Positions 50,901 through 60,688 of a stretch of DNA of 64,000 nucleotides are shown here, in pieces. How positions within the stretch are numbered: position 1 is the stretch's first letter; each line of letters begins with the position of its first letter. Source of the stretch: Davidsoniella eucalypti (taxonomy: Eukaryota; Ascomycota; Sordariomycetes; Microascales; Ceratocystidaceae); contig RMBW01000020.1 in NCBI GenBank assembly GCA_004009845.1, forward strand, positions 62,001-126,000, given 5' to 3'. The notes under the pieces are model-generated. The model did no database searches, was not told where the DNA came from, and saw only the letters and a list, made by a program, of their open reading frames with translations. The translations under genes and the position numbers were made by a program.

Positions 50901-51292
50901 ACTTGTTCCAGAACAAGCTGGGCCTCACTGCTACCACGCACGAACTCGAGCTGATTCGCCGTGCTTGCGAGCTGATTGGTACTCGTTCCGCTCGCCTGTC
51001 GGCCTGCGGTGTTGCTGCCATCTGCAAGAAGATGGGCTTCGATTCCTGCCATGTTGGAGCTGATGGGTCCGTTTTTAACAAATACCCTCACTTCAAGGAG
51101 CGTGGTGCCCAAGCCCTGGCGGAAATTCTAGACTGGCCTGAGAAGAAGGATCCCACTGCCGAGGACCCTATCGAGATTCTGGCTGCCGAGGATGGTAGCG
51201 GTGTTGGTGCTGCCCTGATTGCTGCTCTGACTTTGGAGCGTGTGAAGGCCGGTAACCTAGCTGGAATTCTGCACCGCGAGAACTTCCAGTAA
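47932..51292 (+). CDS. Hexokinase
   Basis: The exons are 47932-47971, 49576-49698, 49772-49797, 49857-50267, 50332-50786 and 50869-51292, giving 492 residues. The N-terminus MVGLGARPVPERKG closely resembles other mould hexokinases and is encoded by the short first exon. Motifs in order are FLALDMGGTNLRV (phosphate 1), LGFTFSYP, INDTTGTL with the catalytic Asp, IGCIF/GCIFGTGCNAAY (phosphate 2) and AAEDGSGVGAALIAA (adenosine site). The enzyme phosphorylates glucose and fructose in the cytosol; homologues can also take part in glucose repression. Intron 1 is about 1.6 kb, far longer than any other intron here, and its last 500 bases look like a promoter followed by an alternative first exon (separate entry). 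Exon 3 is only 26 bases. The gene converges on rmt2. Confidence 0.95.
49196..49575 (+). promoter_or_regulatory. Candidate internal promoter and alternative first exon of hexokinase
   Basis: Inside intron 1, from 49196 to 49419, is a strongly C/T-rich tract and leader like those before other genes in this window. It ends in CCATCATGG at 49420. The frame from that ATG (MVCLDDLESHIPADHT...) runs 29 codons plus one base to 49507, where AGG is followed by GCAAGC, a possible GC donor. A 68-bp intron with an AACTAAC branch site and ATTAG acceptor would then join exon 2 in the same phase as the standard first exon. An alternative N-terminus from a second promoter is an inference. Confidence 0.35.
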
Positions 51293-51596
51293 ATTGGAAG
51301 TTTCTTTTTTGCTTTAGTTTTCCCTTTTTCAAGAAGAAGAACGAAAATCAAGTCCAAAAAACACCAGGACTCTATGACCTACCTTGTAAGGTAATTTAGA
51401 TGTCGACTTAATGACTATGATACTCTACGAATCAAACAAAATCAAGGCCTTTTTTTATATGTATCTCATATGTACGGTCATGTACTCAAAATTTTGATAT
51501 TGTGATGTAAGTGAACGCGAAATGTTGTGTCACCAATGATAGCATACAATTTTATTTTCTATTTTACTGTTTTGACATATGTAACGATCCTGTCGT
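51293..51596. other. Short convergent intergenic region
   Basis: Only about 300 bases separate the hexokinase (+) and rmt2 (-) stop codons. The DNA is AT-rich and must contain both 3' UTRs, which probably overlap. Confidence 0.7.
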
Positions 51597-53038
51597 CTAA
51601 GATAGCAATGTGCAAATCGGCAAGCGATAGGCTGGTAAGGTAGAGAGTTAGTAAGGGTTTGAATAATAGATGATAGGCGATTTTCAGCGGAAAACTTACT
51701 GTCTAGAGTCCAATACCTCCGTCTAACACCCTCCCATTCGCCTTTTCCAGCCTCTTCCATATTCTTCATGTCAACTGGGATGTCTATCCACTCGATATCC
51801 ATAGAGGCCTCGGTGACATGCATCTCGACGACCTTTGTGTAAACATCGTAGCAGACCCGTCTGTCAGCGCCCAAGCCATTGAAGAAGCTAAAGCGGCCAC
51901 CATCAGCCAGTAGGGCTGGCACGAATTCAGTGAAGAACATTTTAAGCTGAGCATAGTCCTCTCCGAAGGTATCAAAATAGATAGCATCGTACTGTTCGCC
52001 GGTAACTAGTAGTTCGGGTAAGATACCCTGCCATTTGCCAGCGTAGATTTTGTAAGCGCCAGGCTCAGAACCGCTGGCTTCCCAGGTCGGACCGAAAGCG
52101 CAGGATTTGTCGGTGGTGACGTAGTCGAGCACGCCGGGATGGGCTTCGATGATGTGGTGGCGGGAAGGCTTGGTGGCGGCGAACATGCCGTCGATGATGC
52201 CCATGCCGAATCCAATGTTGAGGATACGAGCGCCGGTAGGTAGGTCGGGCAGTAGCGCGTCGACACTGCGGCGCATGATGTCGGTTTCCCACGCCATCAT
52301 GACTCCGTTGCCGCCGTCGTCTACGAGCTTACCATCGGAGTACGTCAGCTGTGCCTTGAGGTAGTCTTCGCTGTTGACATCACGGGCTGGTTCTGGCTCG
52401 GCGGACGTAGCATCATCGACAGTAGCGGGCTCTTTCTGGGCGGCAGGCTCTTCATCAGCAGCACCCTCCTCGCCATCGTCAGATGCCACTTCTGTGAATT
52501 CGACATCTTCGCCGTCCATGTCTATGTCCGAGTCGTCCGAGTCGAGCTCCTCGTAGCCGTCGTTCTCGAACAGCGAGAGCAACATTTCGGCGCGGACACC
52601 GGCGTCGACGCACATGCCGTACAGTTCTTTACGGCCCAGACGCCACGCAACGCAGGCGGCAGTCTCGTCGTTGTTGTTTAGGTCGTTCCAGATGGCACCG
52701 GACCAGAAGAGTTCCTGGAGGGTCTCACGGGCCTCCTCGACGCAGCCGTCTTCACCGTCCTCGCCGGTGTCGGCGGGGTCTGCCGGACCACAGGCACGGA
52801 TGGCGGCGTGCAGCGGGGTTTCCTTGGTAACGGGATCTTGGCAGTTGGCCTCGCCGGGCTGTTTGATAAGTTCACGGAGCCCGCTCTTATCGTGCGCCCA
52901 TGCGTGCTGTAGGATCTCCCGGGCCGGGGACGGGCAAGATGCGGAGATGCGGGCGGCCATAGAGTCGTCGATGGCACCGTTGCTGGCCGCCGGCGCCGGA
53001 GCCGGAGTGGGGACTGAAGAAGATGTTGTACTAGCCAT
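51597..53038 (-). CDS. rmt2: Protein arginine N-methyltransferase 2
   Basis: The exons on the minus strand are 53038-51700 and 51631-51597, giving 457 residues. The last exon is only 35 bases and yields the conserved-looking end RYWTLDTYRLPICTLLS; reading through the intron would give an unrelated tail. The N-terminal half has ankyrin-like repeats (TPLHAAIRAC, GAIWNDLNNNDETAACVAWR), followed by an acidic linker. The C-terminal half is the methyltransferase: GNGVMMAWETDIMRRSVD, the SAM-binding ARILNIGFGMGIIDG, HHIIEAHPGVL and YDAIYFDTFGEDY. Yeast Rmt2 methylates the delta nitrogen of an Arg in ribosomal protein Rpl12. An in-frame Met 10 codons upstream (53068) is possible, but MASTTSS is the usual type of start. 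Probably cytosolic or nuclear. Confidence 0.93.
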
Positions 53039-55654
53039 GATTAGAATGGGATGTCCGTGTGAAAACACCGAGGTGCTCTTTTTGGCCGGCGTCTTCGTAC
53101 AGGGATCGGCGCTTGGTGGTAATAAGTTTTATGACAAGGCTGAGATGTCGTAGCAGGACCAGACGAGGCTGAGACCTGCCAAACATATTTTTTGTCCATT
53201 TTTTTCCCGCTTCTTGGTGAGCTCAGCAGATTCGAAACAAAGCTCGGGTAGGAACGCTATGGGATTCGAACAGGCTTGAAACATATAGCACGTGCAGCCA
53301 AGTTGGTGTTGATTGGCTCGAGCTTGGCATCTTTGTGCTGCTAGTGAGCTAGCTACGCTTTTTTATATTTTTTAATTCATTTTCATAAGGTGGAAATGGA
53401 GCTTTAATAGCATATACAGCCCTATTAGGGAGGGAATACGACACTAGCGCCAAGTTGCAGACACCTGCAGCGCAGCTTCAAGCATCGTGGTGCATCTTTG
53501 AGCATCTCGAACAGGTTGAATATATATTGCGAGGCGCATGTCACGATTACAGGCATGGGATTGGCTTCTGTTAGCCAAGCAAACGGGCAGGCTAGGCTCT
53601 GGCCGAGTCTAGCTGCACTAGCATACTGCATGAACTGTCGTTGTATCAAATAACCGTCTTGCGCTCAAAAGAGCAATAGCCTGCGACGAGCTCTGCTAGG
53701 AACAGTTCTCGCCGATATCTTGCGTTATAGGGCTCGGCAGGGTTGACTGAGTAAGCAGAGAATTTGAATTTGAATTTGTTATTATTAACGAGCGCGGGGG
53801 AGTCGAGCCAATAAAATTGGGACGCGGCTCCCACCCATCACCATAAGGGACATGCGCACGGTGTCTATCTACTAACTACTTGTGTACCTAGCTTCTAAAC
53901 ACAGGGTGTGGTGGAACCCTGTATAACCCTAGTGGTTATAGAGGGAACCATCACTGGGGGTTGTGACTGGAGTCACTGTTACAGTGTAACGGATTGTCAG
54001 AACGGTGGGCGCTGTGCAGCGGAGTCCCCACCTAAAGGAGACCGAAGAGGACACAAGTCTTCAAGAAAATGTGTCTTTCGGAGGAAGGTTGAAAGCCGAA
54101 GCGCACCCAGCGGAGTCCCAAGAACAAAGTCCAGAGTTCCGAGGCTGCGGTTGCGACCATCTGTGCCGGGCTATGGGGCACCTTGTAAAATGTGTGGGCT
54201 CTCTGGGAGCCCACAGGCACACGAGACATGTGCATCAGTGCTGGAACTTAACGTGATAGGCTTGAAGTCGCCATGTTTAGTTCCCCACTGTAAGAACCCA
54301 AGATGCCGTCTATCAAGACGACCCTTGGGCCATGGCTCCGGTTCCCCAAGGGGATGGAGCTACTCTCAAACGACATCACCCAAGCCCTAAGTGGGGCTAC
54401 CATCCACGTCATCAGGTGACCGCACCATCCGACGCGCCTCCAAGGCTGGTGATCGAGTGTCGAAAGAGGAAAATTGGCGTAGTCGAGTCGGGTGCGATGG
54501 TAGAGGCACAGCGACAAGACTCCCGCGCCGCGGGTTGGGCTTCCGGAACCTTCAAAAATAGGTAGCCCTTCGAGTATGAGTGTGTCTCCCTGAGCTTTGT
54601 AGTGTAGTGACTCGGGAGACCAGCAATCGCGAGAGAGTGTGGTGAAAAGGGGCGATTGTTGGTGAGAACATCCCTCGAGAGAGGAAAAATCGGGCTCAAG
54701 GCCTCATAACTCGATGCATCAATGAAGACAAGCGTCTAAAAGATAAAAGAATGGACAGCAGCATTGGGAATATGTGCTGGTCGCTCTTAAAAACCCACGA
54801 CGAAGGGGAAAGATTCGTCTTTGGACGGAGGGGGAGGTACTCGAACTCAAAGGTACCCCCCCGAGGGTTGTAGGAGGGAAGGTTGTGAGTAAGCAGAGAG
54901 CGGAAAAGAAGCAAATTGCAGGAAGACGAGATCACGGGTTCTGCCAGACCGACTCTTGAAATTGCAAACGCAAACGGCGTTCTTTACCCCTAGCCTCGAC
55001 TATATTTTTTCTGTTTAGAAATCGCGGCTTCGTCCAGACAGTTTTCGAGTATCAACTTGCGCCAAAACAAACAACAGCACTCTTTTATAGATTATTTTTA
55101 CAAGCCTTTTCTGTAAGTCTCTTTTAGTCTCTTCAATAGCAGTCCAAAGCACGGCCCAGCGTAGCATCAACGCATCATCGCATTTTCTTCTTTCTGTATC
55201 GCGTTTTCATTGCGTCAAAGCTCGCCAGCCGAAACAAGCATCCGTTTATCTCTTTAGTGGCTGGTTTGATTCTTCCGTTCTCGTGTTTCTTGCCTAGGCT
55301 CTTCTACTAGTGCGATCAATCCCGCTAGCAATTAGATTGCTAGCTAGCCTGGCATTGGCATAGCTTGCTTGTTTCCGCTCTTTGGCTCTTCGTTCTTTCG
55401 CCACCGCGGCCTTTTCGATCGAGCGCTGTGAATTTTCTATTATTTTTTTCATTTTCTATTATTGCTTTTCTTCCACTTCTTCCTCCATCTCAACGCGCCC
55501 TGCCTGGCCATCTCGACCTTTGTCCATCTCCCCGTGATCGCGATCGCATAGCCGTTCTATGCTGGTGATCCAAGACCTCAAAACTCGAAAAACTGTCTGG
55601 AAATCGAACCGCGCCGGAGACCCAACCCCCAAAGTACGCCCAGGATTCATCGTC
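53039..55654. other. Divergent intergenic region between rmt2 and vtc4
   Basis: The first 850 bases are AT-rich rmt2 5' flank. A GC-richer, hairpin-rich island occupies about 53900-54960 (separate entry). From about 55000 to 55654 the DNA is a T/C-rich promoter and leader of vtc4. The frame of vtc4 is open upstream to 55559, but the start is placed at 55655. Confidence 0.6.
53901..54960. mobile_element. Hairpin-rich island, possible degenerate mobile element
   Basis: This stretch of about 1 kb is richer in G and C than its flanks and begins with a run of inverted repeats. ACAGGGT (53901-53907) pairs with ACCCTGT (53916-53922). TATAACC (53922-53928) pairs with GGTTATA (53934-53940). CACTGT (53974-53979) pairs with ACAGTG (53981-53986). 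GTCTCCC (54584-54590) pairs with GGGAGAC (54614-54620). GGGGAGGTAC (54831-54840) nearly pairs with GTACCCCCCC (from 54853). A plus-strand frame at 53908-54390 has a Cys/His pattern (CKMCGLSGSPQAHETC, CLVPHCKNPRC) that could be a decayed zinc knuckle. I see no transposase, polymerase or clear terminal repeats. It may be a solo LTR, a small non-autonomous element or a structured non-coding region. Confidence 0.3.
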
Positions 55655-58160
55655 ATGAAGTTCGGCGAGCAGCTGCGCACCAGCGTCATCCGCGAGTACG
55701 AGTGGTCGTACATCGACTACGATGGCCTGAAGAACGACCTGTTGGACGGCGTGCGCCGCAGTAACGCCGCCGACGCCTCTGCCCACGCCCCTGCTGCCGG
55801 CAGCAGTCACAAGGGCAAGGCTGCCGTGTCGTGGCGAGGCTGGACCGAGGACGACGAGGCCCGGTTTGTGTCCAAGCTAGACGCGGAGCTCGACAAGGTC
55901 CACACCAAGCAAAAAGTCAAGGCCATCGAGATCTCGCGCCGCATCCAGCTCAGCGAAAAGGAGGTCAGCGAGGTCGTCGGCCGCCTCAACGAGCGCACCG
56001 TAGGCGAAGATGCGCCCAGCGAGGAGGAGTTCATGCTGCTAGAGCAGGATCTCAGTGATGTCATCGCCGACGTCCACGATCTGGCCAAGTTCGTGCAGCT
56101 CAACTACACCGGCTTCTACAAGATCATCAAGAAGCACGACGTAAGCCACTCCCTCTTCTCTCCCTCTGCCTTCTAATAACGACTGCTAACCTATCTGCGC
56201 CTGCTTCTAGAAAATCACCGGCTGGCATCTCAAGCCCGTGTTCGACGTCCGCCTCAAGGCCAAGCCGTTCTACAAGGAGAACTACGACGACCAGGTCGTC
56301 AAGCTGTCGAAGCTTTGGGATCTGGTCCGCACCCGCGGTAACCCCGTCAAGGGCGACAGCTCTGCCGGTGGTAGTCAGGGTAGCTTTGTCCGCCAGACTA
56401 CCAAGTACTGGGTCCACCCCGACAACGTGACGGAGCTCAAGCTCATCATTCTCAAGCATCTGCCCGTCCTCGTCTTCAACCCCAACAAGGAGTTCGAGAT
56501 TGCCGACTCAGCCATCACCTCTATCTACTACGATAACCCGGATACCTGGGAGCTGTACGAGGGCCGTCTGAAGAAGACCGAGGGTGCCGAAGCCATCCGT
56601 CTCAGATGGTACGGTGGTATGAAGACTGACACCATCTTCGTCGAGCGCAAGACCCATCGCGAGGACTGGACCGGCGAGAAGTCAGTCAAGGCTCGTTTCG
56701 CCACCAAGGAGAAGAACATCAATACCTACATGCGCGGTGAGATGCTGCCCGCTGCTCTCTTCGAGAAGGCCCGCAAGGAGCGCAAAAAGCCTGAAAAAGC
56801 TATTGCGGAGGACGAGCGCTTGGCTGCCGAGATCCAGTACGAAGTCCTCAAGCACGGCTACAAGCCCGTGTGCCGCTCTTTCTACAACCGTACTGCCTTC
56901 CAGTTGCCCGCCGATGCTCGTGTTCGTATCTCTCTGGATACTGAACTGACCATGGTCCGCGAGGACAACCTGGACGGCAAGGTGCGCTCTGGCGACAACT
57001 GGCGTCGCATGGATATTGGCATCGACTGGCCCTTCTCTCAACTGCCTGCTGGTGATGTCGAGCGCTTCCCCTACGCCGTGCTTGAGGTTAAGCTTCAGAC
57101 TCAGATGGGCCAAGAGCCCCCGGAGTGGGTTCGCCAGCTGATCTCGAGTCACCTGGTCGAGGCCGTTCCCAAGTTCTCCAAGTTCATCCATGGCACAGCC
57201 ACCATGTTTCCCGACCGTATCAACCTGCTGCCCTTCTGGTTCCCCCAGATGGACGTCGATATCCGCAAGCCCGCCACGCACAACTTTGGTATCAAGCGGC
57301 CTTCCATCGAGGCTGTTGCTTCGACCTCTGATGACGACGATGATGATTTCGCCTCTGATGATGACGACGATGTGGTGGCGGCTAGAAGCCGTGCTACTTC
57401 CAACGGCGAGTCTTCACGCGCTACTACCGTAGTCAACCGCGCCCACAACAGTGATGCCGAGGGTCAAGTCAGCGATCTCCCCGTAGCTAATGACTACATC
57501 TACGACTCGGAAGAGGAGTACGATTCGGACTATGTGCTCGAGCAGTCACGCCGAGTCGGTGGTATCACGTACTATTCGGCTCTTGTGCAGTCCAAGCTGC
57601 ACAAGTTAAGCTCTGGCATCCAGTCTACCCTGGCTATCATGGTTCCCGCCTCTCGTGGCTCTGCTATTCCCCGGAATGACCGTCTCCGCATGCTCTATGG
57701 CGACCAGCAAGTCCAAAGCAAGCGCTTCAAGGCTCCCAAGGGCAAGAAGATCCACGTGCCGGTGCGCATTGAACCCAAGGTCTTCTTTGCTGCTGAGCGC
57801 ACGTTCTTATCATGGGTAAGAACCATCTATATCCACAAGATTGTATCTATCTACACATTCACTAACTCTTCTCTCTAGCTTGAATACTCCATCTATATTG
57901 GTACCATCGCTGTGACTCTCCTCAACTTCGGCACTAAACCCACCGTACCATCTTTTATCGTCGCTGGTGCCTTCACTCTAATCTCCATCATGGCCCTCAT
58001 CTACTCTGTTGGCATCTATCTATACCGTAGCGAAGCCATCCGCACCAAGCGTGTCGCCAAATACTATGATCGCTGGGGACCATCTATCCTCTGCGGTTGT
58101 TTGTTTGCGGCTGTTGCGCTGAACTTTGCCTTTGAGGGTAGAGAGCGCGGTATATGGTAA
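55655..58160 (+). CDS. vtc4: Vacuolar transporter chaperone 4, polyphosphate polymerase
   Basis: The exons are 55655-56140, 56211-57815 and 57879-58160, giving 790 residues. The start [17 protein letters not shown] is the family start, although the frame is open upstream. Residues 1-165 are an SPX domain, with the Lys-rich inositol-pyrophosphate site in [13 protein letters not shown]. The central VTC tunnel domain (about 205-510) has RLRWYGG (Arg292, Arg294), VERKTH (Lys309), [19 protein letters not shown] and YAVLEVKLQ, the basic and acidic residues that bind polyphosphate and the metal ion in yeast Vtc4. An acidic linker follows, and the C-terminal part has three membrane helices (about 695-785). 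Vtc4 is the catalytic subunit of the vacuolar VTC complex that makes polyphosphate from ATP and moves it into the vacuole. It needs other VTC subunits, which are not in this window. Confidence 0.95.
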
Positions 58161-59085
58161 AAAAAAATAGGAGAAGAAAGGAGGAGAAGAAAAGACAACG
58201 ATACCTTTCGAAGACGAACAGAAGAAGAGCACGTCTACGAGAAGGTTGATACTTTTCTGGTTGCTTCTTTGACTCTTCTTTCGTCTTTGTGTCTGTATCT
58301 CGCGATCTGGTTTCCGTCTGATTATCACTACTGTCTTTTTCTGTCCTAGTTCTGTTTGTTTGGATTAGCATTTCATCATTCATCACAAAGCTTATGTTTA
58401 TTGTTTCTTCTTTTTCTGGTTTCCTATCCGATCACAATATATTATACGCATATCACTCTGAATAATTGTTTTTTTTGGGTGTCATCACGTACATTACTCG
58501 AAACATTGTCCTACTCTTTTTACGTTGTCACATGTCAAAAAGTTACACATATAGTCAAAAATCTAAAACAAATAGTTCGTCTCAAGAAATGTTCATTCAT
58601 TATATTAGATACTTTAAAAATGACAGGAAAAGGGAGTAGGGGGAAATAAGAGAAGGATAGGCCTTTTTTTTCAAACAACAAACTAGGAAAACACAGCCTA
58701 GAAATAAGAATAACCAAACAAGAAAAACACAATGTTGGCAATCTGATCCGATACTACTAGAAACAAAAACCTAAAGTGGGGGAAAAAAAAAGACAAAAAA
58801 AATTGAAAACAATGTTGATAGTTTCTGGTCTTTCCTGAAAGTACCAGAAATAAAATCAAGATGAAGGCGACTTGAATGAAAAGGTGAAAATAAAAATAAA
58901 AAGACTCGCATGCGATACAAAGGAAAAAATAAGATCGGTAATACGAAGATGTAACGAGAGGATAAGAAAGTATAAGAAGGTGAGGAGGGGATATAAAACA
59001 AAATAGAAGAAAGATACGAAAACACCGAGAACAGCAAGTACCCATCGATTAGCATGACATCAGTCGTATCAAGAACGACACTCGT
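58161..59085. other. Convergent intergenic region
   Basis: This is the 3' flank of vtc4 (+) and of the HAM-8-like gene (-). It is A-rich and T-rich on opposite strands, with no gene seen. Confidence 0.65.
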
Positions 59086-60688
59086 TTACTGGGCATGGTA
59101 GCCAGAGTAAGCTCCGGGAATAGGCACTGAGGCATACACCGGCTCATCAGCAGCCACGGGGGCAGCAATGGGTTCGGGCGAAGGGGTGCGAGCCGCAGGG
59201 GGGGGCGTGACAGTGATAGCCACAGGCTCCGGCAACTGTGGCGCAACTGTGGCCAGAGGCGAGAAGCCACCACTAGTGTTCGTCTTGGGGGTAGCACTAG
59301 GAGCCTTGACAGGCGGGGCCTGCAGCTTGAAGCCCGCGGCCTCCTGGGACGGAGTGAACTGCGAGACGGGATCGATGATGCGGCCTCCGGGCGTGAACGG
59401 CGAAGCGCCGGTTCCGGCCTGAGCCTCGATGTCGTGGATGCTGCCGAACTTGCTGGGCGGGAAGCGTGGGGACATGGCGTAGTTGCTCAGAGCGGGAGAC
59501 TTGGGGCCGAAGCCGGGCGTGTTGGGAGCCGACTGCATGCGTAGCTGGGCCAGGTAGAGATCGGAGCGAGCCTTGTCACGGTTGTCCATGGTCTTGCGGA
59601 GGCGGCGCTTGGTGTAGTAGCGGTAGAAGACGACGGTGTACAGGGCGATGCAGATGACTTCGATGACTATCTCGATGATCATGCAGATCAGCGCCCAGTT
59701 CTGCATGCGGCACACGAGGGCGTAGTCGACCTTGTCGGAGAAGACCTGCGAGCGCTTGTTCTGAACGCAAGACCAGCCCCACATGTCCTTGTTGTTGCTG
59801 TTGTTGCGGGTGTACTGGAAGATGCCGGCAGCGATGGCCCACAGAACCATGGAGACGATGAACCAGCCAATGGCAAACATGGTGTAGTACGTCTGGACCT
59901 TTTCCGCACGGCGGTGGCCACCGCGGCAGTAGGCGCCGAGGACCACCAAGCAGGCAGTCAGCGAAACGCAGGCCATGCTCAGGACCAGAATCTGAGGCCA
60001 CGTCTTGGTGCCTTCTGCCCATGACGGCATCGAGCTCTGCGACGGCAGCGACTTGGTGGCGTTGAAAATGGCAAACGAGGACGACAGCATGGCCAGGATG
60101 ATCAGCGAGCAGCTGAAGTTGACGCCACGCAGGGCCAGCTTGGCAAGTCTCACGCGAGCTTTGACTTTCTGTAAGATATCTGCCAGTCAGTTTCTGTTGC
60201 TAGCCGGATACCAAAGCTTTGGGCAAACTTACGACATCGTGAGCCTGTTCCACGTCCGTAATGGCCTCTTGCTTCTCGAGTGCCTGCTCTTCGCGGAACG
60301 TTGGGCTGAGGGGGTTATCGAAGCGGCGGGGCCCGGTAGGGGATCGCATAGCGCTCTTCAGAGGAGATTTGGGGGGAGCAAGGCCGGGAACGGCCGCATG
60401 TTGCTCTGTGGCGGAGTTGTTGATGTAGCCAAATCCCATGTCGGCAACTTGGCTGTCGCCAAAGGGAGATTTGCCGTCAATCGGCGAATGCACGGCAGTG
60501 GCCTCCATGAAGCGCGGTGTGCGCGGGTGCTTGAGCGAGTCGGTAGACGCGGTCGACGAAGATCCGTTGGAGAGTGTCCGTGATGGTGCCAGGTTCAGCG
60601 CCGCCGGACGCCGTTTCTCGTCTAGCAAGAAGATGTTAGTCTGGCAAGGTGTAGATGGGTGGCTAGCACTCGTACCTATTTGAGCCAT
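59086..60688 (-). CDS. Four-pass membrane protein resembling HAM-8 (hyphal anastomosis)
   Basis: The exons on the minus strand are 60688-60676 (13 bases), 60621-60233 and 60168-59086, giving 494 residues. The N-terminal 135 residues are Ser/Pro-rich and cytosolic (TPRF, SPIDGKSPFG, SPLKSAMRSP), with several possible phosphorylation sites. Four membrane helices follow at about 150-168, 193-214, 227-251 and 292-314, with a Cys-containing loop (WGWSCVQNKRS, ALVCRMQNW) between the third and fourth. The tail is Arg-rich next to the membrane (YYTKRRLRKTM) and then Pro/Ala/Thr-rich. The stretch LALRGVNFSCSLIILAML and the SDLYLAQLRMQSAPNTPGFG tail match what I recall of Neurospora HAM-8, needed for cell fusion. 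Intron 1 (54 bp) is a multiple of three without a stop, so its retention would add 18 residues. Topology is well supported; the HAM-8 link is moderate. Confidence 0.75.

Noticed and set aside
4983..53294. Scattered CACGTG palindromes (for example 4983, 9361, 9423, 24765, 39377, 53289) as Pho4-type sites
   Set aside because: Their number in 64 kb is not above chance expectation, and they do not concentrate upstream of the phosphate genes.
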